Part shown: piece after piece, positions 25,161-36,300 of the stretch | How positions within the stretch are numbered: the stretch's first letter is position 1 | How the letters are laid out: the number at the start of each line of letters is the position of its first letter | Assembly: GCF_032854445.1 (NCBI RefSeq) | Contig: NC_088297.1 | Coordinates: forward strand, 11,372,163-11,436,162 | Direction of reading: 5' to 3' | DNA length: 64,000 nucleotides | Source: Liolophura sinensis | Taxonomy: Eukaryota > Mollusca > Polyplacophora > Chitonida > Chitonidae | Position numbers and translations under genes: made by a program | Notes under the pieces: model-generated | Told to the model about the DNA's origin: nothing | What the model saw: only the letters and a program-made list of their open reading frames with translations | The model's database searches: none

Positions 25161-26104
25161 ATAGTGTCATTATAATCGCAACAAGCGACAGAAGCTCAGA
25201 CAGTGATGACCCCAGGTCACAAGTGGACGTTCATCTCGGCATCTGACTTCCTCACAGTTTGCCAGTTATGTGCTTTTTCGTTGTTCTTTTGAGTGTCATC
25301 TGCATCTCTTGACCATCTAATGACACAAAACAATAAACTCATCACCTATGAACAACTGCTGTCCAAATAATATTTAATCAACCGATCTGTCGATCACCAG
25401 GATAGAGACAATCAATATACCCGAAATGTATTCATTTAAATGTTACATGACGCCATACCTCCGTGGGCACCAGGAGTAAACCACCCACCTTTGGCAAGTT
25501 ACTGACAAATTTTCCCACCCCAAGAAAGTAAGAAAGTAAGCGACGTTCTAAACTGTTGGCCGGTCATCCGATTATAAGCAAGCGATACATATGAAGATGT
25601 AACACTGGCAACTGGGAAATAACTTTAATGTCGATCTTTATCAGTACAAGGGTTGTATACCCCCTACAAATATCAGCGTTCTGCGCATGAAACGCATGAT
25701 AACACGACGTCTGTTAAAGGCATACTGCACGTGTATTATCTCCGTGGCTGCTTGTGTACCAGACGATATACAGACAAGATTATCACCAATGTAAATGAGG
25801 CTATCTCTCTCTCTCTTTCTCTGCCCTAGCATTTTGTAATGCCTCATCAATATTGATCAGTGTTTTAACACGCTAGCAGGTATGTAGGATGTGCGCCTGA
25901 CTGTCCTGTTTGTCATTCAGGTCTGAGCAGAAACTGCATCATTAAAAATGATGAAGTGCTTGGCCTAATGTACAATGTATATAACATAAATAATATAGCA
26001 ACGCTCTGAGCAATCTAACAGTTTTCATAATGTACAGCCTTGGGCATAGATACTGATTAAGTCTGCCAGGCTTGGTGACAGGCAGACTCTACACCGTCTG
26101 TTCT
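25161..26104. other. No recognisable gene; short dispersed repeat near 25211-25250
   Basis: 'aggtcacaagtggacgttca' near 25213 repeats a segment at about 6085. No exon is supported. Confidence 0.4.
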
Positions 26105-26169
26105 TATTTATTTACTTTATTTATTATTTATTTATTTATTGAAGTTTCAAACTGAAGGATTAGGATTAC

Positions 26170-26312
26170 TAAATAAACAAACTCAGGATAAGATAACTGC
26201 AAAGAAATTTATTTTGACGATCTCAATATTTCGACTTTAATTAAGTCACCATTAAAATCGAAATATTGAGATTGTCAAACTGAATTTCTTCAGAGTTCTT
26301 TTATTTATTTAA
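26170..26312. repeat. Fold-back (inverted) repeat
   Basis: The left arm (about 26170-26240) and right arm (about 26251-26312) are reverse complements with scattered mismatches, around a loop of about 10 nt. The inner stem pairs 'tctcaatatttcgactttaa' with its counterpart at 26252-26271. Both outer ends are rich in AAAT/TTTA. It could be a MITE-like remnant or two head-to-head retroelement ends. Confidence 0.8.
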
Positions 26313-26320
26313 TATGTCAA

Positions 26321-28315
26321 GCTGTTCACTGCACCGTTTAGATAGGATTTCTCAACCTGAGTTGGAAATTTTACCTCAGGTGCTGTGCACGTTTAGTCCA
26401 CTAAACTGCTTTTACTTATTATTTTTCTTGAAAATCTTAACCTTAGATCGTTAGAGGCTTATCTTAAAAAAAACATTGATTACTCATCGTTCATGATCAA
26501 TTCTAGATGTAAAACCCTTTTTCAAAATTGTTGTTTTTCTCAAGCAACCAGTTGAAGGAAGCCTTAGCAGGTCATAGGGCATATGTTGCCTCAAGGTTTT
26601 GAGTTACGTATTTGTATGACGTAACTTTGCACTTGATCCCCGTAATTTTGCACCTGATCCCCAAGACACTCCCATGCTATTTCACACTCCCTGGATATTT
26701 TTGTTGTACAAGTAGTTTTGTTTGTGCTCTGGTACCTTAGGCCTACTGTGTGGCACAGGCTTGTACCATGTGATGTCACCGAGTTTATATGCGCAGTTTG
26801 GTCTACACCGTTAGTTTTCTCCACGTTTTTGACGTCATATGGGTGTGAGTTTAGGATGGACAAGAACGCATAACATTTGCAGGCGGAAAGAGTTTTTCCT
26901 TGCCCCACTTTAGTGCTATGCTGCTACAGTGGACAACCGTAAAGGTTTCGTCTAAATTCTTTGGCAAACGCGTATTAGCTTTCAAAAATCCTTATACGCT
27001 ATGTTTTTTGTTGTTTTTTTTTTCTTTTTTTTTCTGTTTCTACATTTCTAAGTGAATTTAGGTTTGGCAAGGTACATAGTCATGAAATTCACAAACAAAC
27101 GCTTTCTTGGTTTCCCAAACGATATCCGCTGTAAGGAAGAGCTTCCTAGTTTAGTACTATACTGCTATCGGGGAAAGCTGGACCATCAGTTACAGAGCGG
27201 CTGTTAGCTCGATCTCTGGGTTAAAGACCGTGGCAAGTCATGCCTGAATCTTTAAAGTGGTCATCTTGTTATATGTACGTTCCTGTTGACGATCAAAATG
27301 AGGAATACGTTAAGCATTGCTCAGCATCTCGAGTCCCCTGGAACTCGGCATATCTGGTGTCTTAGACATGGCCTTCCAGTGAGGCAGCATCTTACATACA
27401 TATATGTCGGCCTTGGGTCCGGTTTGAAACAAGGAATATGTTTGACGTTACTTTTAACATATTGTAAAATATTTAATTTTATACATTTTTAGAAGGAATC
27501 ATTTAGTCATACTTAAGTGTAAAACTAGTATGTTTTCTAAAAGGGATTTATTTACCTGGAGGCGTCTACTTTGAGCACCCGGTTTTCAAATGTACAAAGC
27601 AGATCCGAAACTGATCTAATCGCTGCTGACATAATGATGAAATGATACATGAAACGCATGGTTTTAATTCCTGAATATGAAGTATATTATTTGCCTTAAT
27701 ATGTACAAGTAGAAAAAAAACTTCTTGAGGGTGTAAACATGATTTTAAGCCACAGCTTTCTTAAGGTGGCAACAGTCAGTTTGAAATTTAAGCAGCCGGC
27801 TGTGGTGGATCAACTTTGTTTTGGGGAAGAGCCCAAATTGGCTGATCCCCCATTCCCAGTATACTCATCGATGACATCATTTCCGAATAATTCTGAGGGC
27901 TAATATCTGTATAAAATTTGTCTCAAACTTGATTTGTGTTTTGTTATATCTTTCTTCATTTTCGGACCTAGCTATAATCCAAAAAGAAAGTTGTACAGTT
28001 ATACCGTGGAGTGAATAGTTCCTTTAATCCTCACGTGACCTGCTTGAAATGACATCAGCAGGGTCATTATACAAGTAACTGCTTCAGAGCATATGGTGTT
28101 ACATTAACGCCTACTGGGCCCATTCCCACATTGTGAAAAGTCACCGGAAATCACAAAAAGGCCATCAACTGATACAACGTCAAAGTGAATCCATGCATGA
28201 ATGGCTATATCAGTCAGAAAAGTACATCTTCTGTTGCCTACAGATGCATATATTACCCGACTACATCTGTGCAGCTCTTACGGTAGCTTTAAACACTGAG
28301 AGGGGCTCAGGCTTA
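26321..28315. other. No recognisable gene
   Basis: T-rich tract at 27005-27040. A 105-codon minus frame at 26591-26908 shows no known domain. 'tttgcac(c/t)tgatcccc' is duplicated near 26625 and 26647. Confidence 0.4.
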
Positions 28316-28490
28316 TTCAGACGGTTAAAACACTGCTTTACCTCGACTGGCAGGCCAATGATAAAAGAGATTGAGTGTTCGAATCCATCCCTCGTTGGTC
28401 CAACTGTGGCTTTTATCTTGGGGATTTGTCAGACACTGAGCGATGGACGGTGGTTTGTTCTAGATGCATCCGCTCAATAGCCTACATCTG
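28316..28490 (+). repeat. Possible tRNA-derived repeat
   Basis: A clear B-box-like 'gtgttcgaatccatccc' near 28375 is preceded by an A-box-like stretch around 28345. A 115-codon frame crosses it, but it looks like repeat sequence. No second copy was seen here. Confidence 0.4.
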
Positions 28491-28946
28491 ACTGTCCGGG
28501 TATAATTAATGAAGAAAGTCTCGAGGAGTGCGTGAAATGATCACCAAGTACATAACAACACACACACTGACGCTACTAGCAACATTTGGACAGATTACCA
28601 GAGCCTTGCAAAACCCCAGAGTAAGGAAAGTGAGATGAAAATACTCCATCTAAACGGTTTATTCTGTTCATGACTGATACTTGTGCAACATTTTTGCCGC
28701 AAAGTAAGCAGCACGATTTCAAGGGAAGAGTACAAAATATTGATTATTGGTCTGTGTGACGCTTATACGCATTATTGCTGATGCAAACGACCACATAATT
28801 AGCACGCCTGTTGAACACGATCAAAAGTTCCATATTTGTCGCAGTGATGTTAACTGACGAACTGTTACATTATGACAACAAATGGTAAATTATTTCCATA
28901 CAGAATAGGGACTGATCACATATTTCAAATATACCTCTGTATTCTA
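28491..28946. other. No recognisable gene
   Basis: No supported feature. Confidence 0.45.
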
Positions 28947-29097
28947 TTTATTTATTTATTTGAATGGTGTTTTACGCTGTACTCAAGAATATTTCACTTA
29001 TGCGACGGCGGCCAACATTATGGTGAGAGGGAACTAAGCAGAGCCCGGTGGAAACCCACGACCATCCGCAGGTTGTTGACAGACATTCCCACGTACC
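28947..29097 (-). repeat. SINE, AAAT-tail family, 5'-truncated
   Basis: Tail, core ('gttttacgctgtactcaag') and middle segment through 'gacagacattcccacgtacc'. The tRNA head is missing. Confidence 0.9.
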
Positions 29098-29204
29098 TCC
29101 GTTTTCTAAGAGAACAACTTTTTTTCGTACTAGACAATGTGCAGTTAAGATACTGGAAATAAAGTCATGTGGTGTAATACACATATGATATTGTGTAATG
29201 TTTA

Positions 29205-29300
29205 TAGGTAGGTGTGTTTAGTGTTTGAGGAGTTTAGGTAGTGCTTGATGCGTTTAAGTAGTATTTGATGCGTTTAAGTAGTATTTTATGAGTTTAGGCA
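29205..29300. repeat. Short tandem repeat, unit about 24 bp
   Basis: About four units follow the pattern 'agtagtatttgatgcgttta'. The last three are nearly identical. Confidence 0.8.
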
Positions 29301-29654
29301 TTCAGGCTGTTATCTAACAATAAATGGCTCTTCGGAATAATGCTCCCTAGGAGTTACTTAGTTGACGTCCATGGTGTTTCTTTTTGGGCATGCCCATGAA
29401 CTGTTGGAACAAATCCCCAAATCAGACAAATTTAACAGGCAATGCGTGTGATCTGTTGTCACTGGCCTGTAGTTGATGTAGTCTTTCATATTCGTTTTCA
29501 CAGCTTTGGCTATTGATTAATATTGGTGAAACTAACGAGGGTTATATATGTTAACCTTTGACGGAAACTTGAGGATACTCATTTTTAGACTTCCCTCTAC
29601 CCCAGCCTATACGCATGTTTCCTTCCCTGTTGCCGTCCATCTTATTTTTCTGGA
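29301..29654. other. No recognisable gene
   Basis: No supported feature. Confidence 0.45.
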
Positions 29655-29789
29655 ACCTGCGGATGGTCCTGGGTTTATCCCGGGCTCTGCCCGGTTTCCA
29701 CCCACCATAATGCTGGCCACCGTCCTATAAGTGAAATATTCTTGAGTACGGTGTAAAACACCAATTAAATAAATAAATGAATAAATAAT
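29655..29789 (+). repeat. SINE, AAAT-tail family, 5'-truncated
   Basis: Middle segment ('gcggatggtcctgggttt'), core and an AAATAAATGAATAAAT tail. Confidence 0.9.
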
Positions 29790-30144
29790 GTTTTTCTGGT
29801 GAACTACACCCCACCGCCATAGTTGTATACACAGAGGTCTTCTTACCGCTCACAGGCCAACCCATAACCAGACAAGTTGGAGACATGCCAACTTTCACCA
29901 GAAAAAAAATTTTCGTATTTTTTCCATAACAAAAGGACGATACGTGGATATAACAATATATGTGATGTGAAATAAGAGAGCTAATAGGCTTTTTTCTGAA
30001 TAGTTTTGAAAACTAGATCTGGAATGGCAATGTCTGACATGTTTTGTTTTATTGTGAGCTTGGGTCCTCATGCACGTGCATGCATTTCAGCTGGTCATTG
30101 CTTTCAAGTATGATTGTATATAACTGAAGACGTACAGAATATAA
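29790..30144. other. No recognisable gene
   Basis: No supported feature. Confidence 0.45.
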
Positions 30145-30335
30145 AGTAAAACAAGAGTAGTGCCCATGGTGTGACAGCTGGTAAATGGTCACATGTACCC
30201 GGTGAAATAACCTCTTGTCAAACACCTCATTTAGTTTTATTCTGACTCTTCATGTAAATGCGTATAAAGTAATAACGTACACATCACTAGCACAATGGCT
30301 TAGCAGAATTAGATTAAACTTAACTTATAATTGCA
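30145..30335 (+). repeat. DR5 dispersed repeat, copy B
   Basis: Has the full order of shared blocks: 'gctggtaaatggtcacatg', 'ccggtgaaata', 'gttttattctgactcttc', 'atgtaaatgcgtataaa', 'agcacaatggcttagcagaa'. Together with copies C-E it defines an element of about 170-200 bp with no evident tRNA head or A-rich tail. Confidence 0.75.
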
Positions 30336-30386
30336 ATCCATTAAACATCACTGATGTAGAGTTACTGTGTTGTCATCGCATTTAAT

Positions 30387-30548
30387 ATAGAATAATATTT
30401 ATTTATTCCTTTGATTGGTGTTTTACGCCGTACTCAAGAATATTTCACTTATACGACGGCGGCCAGCACTATGGTTGAAGGAAACAGGGCATAGCCCGGT
30501 GGAAACCCACGATCATCGGCAGGTTGCTGTCAGACATAGAATGATATT
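30387..30548 (-). repeat. SINE, AAAT-tail family, with target-site duplication
   Basis: Tail, core and middle segment lie between a 13-bp direct repeat (atagaataatatt at 30387-30399; one change at 30536-30548). The head is truncated. Confidence 0.88.
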
Positions 30549-30757
30549 AAATCGTTGTAAAAGGAATGTACGCCGTATATGATGCTACCATGACATCCAC
30601 TGGAGTGGAAAAAAGCATTCTGGATGGCTGAGATGGGAAATCGGGCCACTTTTGACCACAGCGTTGCATGCTCGAACACTTGTATTCGACAGCATTGTTA
30701 TAAAAAGAAGGCTCATTTGAGGGAGACCGGCTCATTCCTGGGTTGCGTCACACCTAT

Positions 30758-30869
30758 GATCTTAAATTGAGGCACATTACATGCACTCTAAGGATTCCTT
30801 CGTCGTCGTATGACTGAAAAATTGTCTAGTACGACGTTAAACCCCAAACCCTCACTCACTCACTCACTC
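30758..30869 (+). repeat. SINE fragment, CACT-tail family
   Basis: The 3' third of the family: 'gaggcacattacatgcactc', 'aaggattccttcgtcgtcgt', 'acgacgttaaacccc', then CACTCACTCACTCACTC. Confidence 0.9.
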
Positions 30870-31378
30870 ATTTGAGGGAGACACCCTGGCAGGATGAAAC
30901 ATATGTTTGAAATTTATTTCTGTACATTGAGATACAAAGAATGTAATAAGCAAGTAAACACGACCTTCGTTACATAAATTTGGAAAAGAATACTACAAGG
31001 CAGTAAAAGAAAAACACATGAAACTGTGAATAAACCTGGACTCTTCTTATAGATACATAGCTTGCACTCGTCTCGTCCTTCCTTCATTTATTTGTCAGTC
31101 TATTTCAAAAATATTTGCTTTTCTGACGAAGGTCAAGTTCACGAGTTCGAGACTCTAAACATAGTCCCGGGCAAGTTTACTTAGCTCGCCAGGTTCCTAA
31201 CCCCGTTATGAGTTAGAGCCACAGCTTGATTTGAACACGGGATCGCTTTAGTTAAAGCCATTTTCCACCTCGTGGAGGGTCATTGTAAGCCAGCAAACAA
31301 CTCTGCTTTCCTCCCTTTTAGATGAGCATTAAGTCGTATTAGTTCTCCCTATTACTTCCTAAGCCATAATCATTTATT
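30870..31378. other. No gene; upstream flank of the Pif-like gene
   Basis: A B-box-like 'cacgagttcgagactc' at about 31140 may mark an old SINE head. No exon is visible. A non-coding first exon and promoter of the Pif-like gene could lie here or further upstream, but I cannot place a TSS. Confidence 0.35.
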
Positions 31379-31815
31379 CCTGGAAATGGTTTATCCACAG
31401 ATTTCAAAAGATACACCACACAGAAATCAGTTTTTTTTCTGGGAATGGTTTATCCACAGATTTCAAAAGATACACCACGCAAAAATCAGTTTTTTTTCTG
31501 GGAATGGTTTATCCACAGATTTCAAAAGATACACCACGCAAAAATCAGTTTTTTTTCTGGGAATGGTTTATCCACAGATTTCAAAAGATACACCACACAG
31601 AAATCAGTTTTTTTTCTGGGAATGGTTTATCCACAGATTTTAAAAGATATACCACACAGAAGTCAGTTTTTTTTCTGGGAATGGTTTATCCACTTGTTTC
31701 AAAACATATACCACACAGAAATCATTCTTTTGCTTGGAATGATTTATCGACAGATTTCAAAAGATATACCAAAGAAATCACTTATCTTTTTTCCTGGAAA
31801 TGGTTTAGCCACAAG
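31379..31815. repeat. 59-bp minisatellite, about 7.3 copies
   Basis: Units starting near 31382, 31441, 31500, 31559 and 31618 are almost identical; two or three further units are diverged. Each unit contains an octamer or longer T run, then 'ctgggaatggtttatccaca', then 'gatttcaaaagata'. Because 59 is not a multiple of three, the same peptides recur in all three frames, so the overlapping open frames are repeat artefacts. The array ends about 310 bp before the first coding exon of the Pif-like gene. Confidence 0.97.
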
Positions 31816-32125
31816 GCTCAGATGCATTGTGGACAGCGTGCTGAAGTTATAGTGCTCCTACTGTGTAGGTAAAGTCATGTCAAGCCTGAATTTTAATAGC
31901 AACCCCATATTATTTATATTTTGGTATATTCTAAAATTAATGCATTTTTAAACAACTGGAACCTGTCCAGTACAGAAGATGTCTTACTTTGCAACTCTTG
32001 TCTTCAAATTTATTCATAATGCTGAACATTGAACAACAATGAAATTTACAACATCAGTTTTATCACTTCTTGATCACTGATTAGTGTTTTCAAAATCTTG
32101 ACATTTTCCCTTCATTTTTTTACAG
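31816..32125 (+). promoter_or_regulatory. 5' flank and 5'-UTR intron end of the Pif-like gene
   Basis: The stretch ends in a pyrimidine-rich tract plus 'tttacag' at 32125, two bases before the ATG at 32127. This is a good splice acceptor and implies at least one upstream non-coding exon, so the promoter is not necessarily in this segment. No TATA box can be assigned. Confidence 0.5.
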
Positions 32126-32126
32126 A

Positions 32127-32211
32127 ATGCGGAAGTGTTGTGCACTGCTGTGTGTGTTGGTAGTTTGTTGGACCCTGGCTCAGTCCCAGGCCGCTCAACA
32201 GGCACGACTGG
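32127..32211 (+). CDS. Pif-like exon 1: signal peptide
   Basis: The ATG follows an acceptor by one base. The product begins MRKCCALLCVLVVCWTLAQS, a short basic n-region followed by a hydrophobic core, and cleavage is likely near residue 22. The donor is G|GTAAGT, phase 1. The next coding exon is 5.5 kb away. Confidence 0.88.
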
Positions 32212-32501
32212 GTAAGTACGCACTAGGGTGACATTTTGATATATATGAAAGACTTACGTTTTTAGGAAGTAAACTAGTTGGCGTGATAGTTGGCGATGGT
32301 AATACATATCAGGTGAAATGCGGTGACTTACCAATTTACTTCAATTTGGGTTTCATTCTTGTGTAAATCTTTAACTAGTACCTATTTACGTGCCCCCAAG
32401 CACCATGACATAAACAAGTAGAGCAAAAACAGCTGCGATTAAAATCAATATTTACTCCAAATTCTATGTTGTTATAAGAAAACTTTCTCTTCTATGAAAG
32501 C

Positions 32502-32570
<69 letters not shown>

Positions 32571-33297
32571 CAAATAAATAAATAAATAAATGTTGTCTGT
32601 TTTTCATCCCTGCATTTGCAAACATTCTCTGCTCGTGGCTTAACACCGATAGGATATATTTCTAATTAATAAATTTTATAATCATATTGTAATATCCGTT
32701 CATTAGGAGTACTTTTGAGTAGATTGATACTAACCTGGAAGTAATTAAATGAGACAACGATAACGTTGTCCACAATGATAAATATTATACCGGGTTGAAG
32801 GCATCATTTCTTCCAAATTAATCTAACGCATAGTTTTGAGATAACGTCGTTTTCTTTTTCTGATACAGCATGTATTGTTCGTTTTATTCATAACTGCACG
32901 TAGCACATAGATCCCCTGTATAAATCGCCTTCTATTTAATGAAACTCAATCTGATGAACTGGAACACTGTAAATTTCGAAGACTATAACATTTCATTTAA
33001 ACTGCCGCCGTCGTTATTGAGCCCGACGTTAAACACCACACGAATAAATAAATATATTTATTAAATAAATAAATAAATAAATCAATCAATCAATAAATGA
33101 ATAAATATATAAATACATCAAAGCAGTGGCGAATGTTAATTTTTATGTACATGCACCTTTGTCTATTAAGCTTACCGGGAAGGTCTTACAGCAACCGGCG
33201 GATGATCGTGGGTTTCCCCCGCTTTCCCCCCACCTTAATGCTGGCTGCCTCGTATAAGTGAAAATATTCTTGAGTACGGCGTAAAACACAAATCAAA

Positions 33298-33356
<59 letters not shown>

Positions 33357-36300
33357 AAAATAAATAAATAAATAAATAAATAAAGCAATGCCCATATTTC
33401 TCTCATTTATTTACTCCACGTGAAATACTTTTATACGTCAGCAAAATTTCTTTCGGTTTTAAAAACGTGTTTAAACGTTAAAAACGTGTCGATTTAAAAC
33501 GTGTGTCTAACGTTCGTTTTGACGTGTAATATGTTGTAGAATGGCAAACAATCCGTACCGCAGAGAAACCATCTCGGTGCTAAAATATTATCAATCTCTC
33601 GTGGTTTAACCTATCATGAATTATACTCCATCAGAAGTCATACTATAATTACTTATGGCTAAGCTCGGACTTTCCTCGTCCACGCACTGTTTTAACCTAA
33701 TGACCTCGATTTCAAATCAAAAGGCCTTTTCTTAGTGTCTTACGAGTGCATGTTGGACACGCTAAGGTCACAGACGATGACCTATATATTGCTATCGAGA
33801 GGTATGCATATTCATAGGGTTAATGTTTTCATTTATGCATAATTATGCAGCTAGACAGCAGGGCATTGAAACGTGATTTATGATAATTCGACATCATCAA
33901 TACATATCGTTTCGGGAGAAAAACACCTCACGTGTGTTATGATAGACGTAGAGTCTTGAGGCTTTATGTATGTCAGTAAAGCATATGTATTAATAGCTAC
34001 ACAATGTTCCCCTTTTTCCTGACGGTATTAATGCAACTGAACTCGAAGAAAAAACCTCGAAAGCTATCACTTGAGAAAAATCAAAGTGCACGCATGTTAT
34101 AACTGAAAGCATGTGTGAATTTCTCGCTGAGGCAGACAGCATTACGCTGTACTCCGACAAAAATAGATACATTCGTGGAGAGTTTGTACTAAATACACTG
34201 CATTTCATAAGCAGAAATTCGCACCGTCTCTTATCGATTATGATACATGTAGATAGGGCTAATTTGAAACTCCTGCCGAAAATAGGAACAGTTCATGTTT
34301 TCCCCACTTCATGAACTTTGCTTACAAGATTTATTGCACCGATGCATGCAAAGGTAATGTGATCATGCTGTTCGATCTTATATAGTGTGAACAAACTTTC
34401 TGCTGTACAGCGACATTCCCCGAAAACAACAGCAATTCTCTGGTAACGCAGACACAAACAAGGCTATCGATTCATGCAGCCTATGATGTACATGTATTGT
34501 ACGTGTTGACAGGATCGATTTCAGGCTATATTGTTGAAGGTCAAATCTGCCTAGTCTATCGCATGTTTCCCCGTTGAGCAGCTACGTACTGCACATGCGT
34601 GGCAACCAAGCTTCCGTTGAGCGCAGAAACTGCATTACCAACATGCTTGAAAATGCGATCTGGTGTAACCTGTCTGTGTAACACGCAGTCATTAAGTTCT
34701 GGTGTACTAAGAAACGGACAAAAAAATCAAATATCAAATCAAACCGATTTAATTATATTTTGATGATTCAGATCTGAATGTTATGTTTGCTACATGTATA
34801 TGTGTGCCATAGTATATTTTCGTTTTTCTTCTTTTCTTTCTAAATTCCATGGAGTATTTAACAGTTTTATGGGTTAAAGATGTTAAAAGATACGACACAT
34901 TAATCTGTTGAAAGTTGATTTAAACACGCTAGAACAGAAAACTGAACGGTAATAGGTATTTGGCGGAATTGCAGATTCAGAAAAAAGTCCGAATTTTACC
35001 TAAAACGTTCGTTATATACATATAGGCTGCTTATATGTAGTGTTCCTTCCTCCTATTACTGAAGAGTGTTTACTGTCACCTACTTGATAGCTTTTATTTG
35101 CTGTTCTGGTTCATCTAAAACTATATAGAATTTGCTGGTGAGGTAACTCATATACACACATATAGACAAGTTTTTCTCCATGCCAAATGTACACATTTGT
35201 ACAGAACGGTGTGATGTTCACAGCTCAGAATAAACTCTGAATTGTCACCCAGGAGCTGTATGTCGTCTATCTTACGACATGAACGTGTTTTTTTTGTAAT
35301 AATAAAGCAGAAAAACAACAACAGGAATATCGTCCACGTGACTAACAAAAGATCTTACAGATAACATCGTGTTGTACAAGTCTATTTCTTGTTTTCTGTA
35401 TATGGTATTTTTTATTTTTCTTTTTTAAAATGTGTTATGATCTCGCCAATTCAAACTGAACCTGCCCTGCACTTTAATTATCGTTCTACATGCTAGAGGG
35501 CATGCTTTCTTCCTTTTAAAATAAGAACGCAATATTGTTTCTAGTGGGAAAAGATTCAGTGTTCGTTGAAAAGATTTCTGAAAAGAATTGTTTTAACAGA
35601 CAAAGTAAGGTATTATGCTAGAGCATCAAGCGGGGACCTCCGCGGCATAGAGTGTGTTATCGAAGCGCAATGACCCAGAAGCCTTTCAACAATTAATGCG
35701 GTCGCTGCGAGTTCAAGCCTAGCTCATGATGGGGTGGTCTCGCAGCAACCTGCTGATGATCGTGAGTTTCCTCCCTCCTTAGTGTTGGCCGCCGACGTGT
35801 AAGTGAAATATTCTTGAGAACGGCGTCGAACATTGAGAACATAACTACATGTATGTTCTTCTGTATCCTTTAACGTGTTGAATTGATCTTTCTTCTACTC
35901 GTATGACATCAGGCACAATGGTAAACACAAATGATGCTGTTGATATCAGTGGTATGCCACCAGTTAATATGAAGAGACTTCCAGACTGAAATCTATTTTG
36001 CGACAAAGCATTCATTTTCACTCCAATTTCTACGACAATCCATTGGTAGACATTATTTACAACACTTTCTACAACACGCAAAAATTGTCCCATACACGAC
36101 ATATCTGACAACTTTTGCAGGCTTAATAGTTTATACACTTCATTGGAATACATTCTAAGAAATAGGCTATAAACATTGCCTATGTCTACTTTGTGAATAT
36201 GATGACGGTAAGAAAATGTCACGCTCGGATGGTTTATTGCTGTGCTGAAATTCGCCATCTATGACATTTATTACCAAGGCATGCGGAATCATATACATAC

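Noticed and set aside
28133-28480. 115-codon + strand open frame
   Set aside because: Overlaps a B-box-bearing tRNA-like repeat; no protein similarity recognised.
31386-31872. Three overlapping frames starting MVYPQISKDT
   Set aside because: The 59-bp repeat shifts frame every unit, so the same peptide appears in all frames; this is the signature of a non-coding tandem array.
32504-32570. CRISPR-like or regulatory repeat
   Set aside because: Perfect tetranucleotide microsatellite without spacers.
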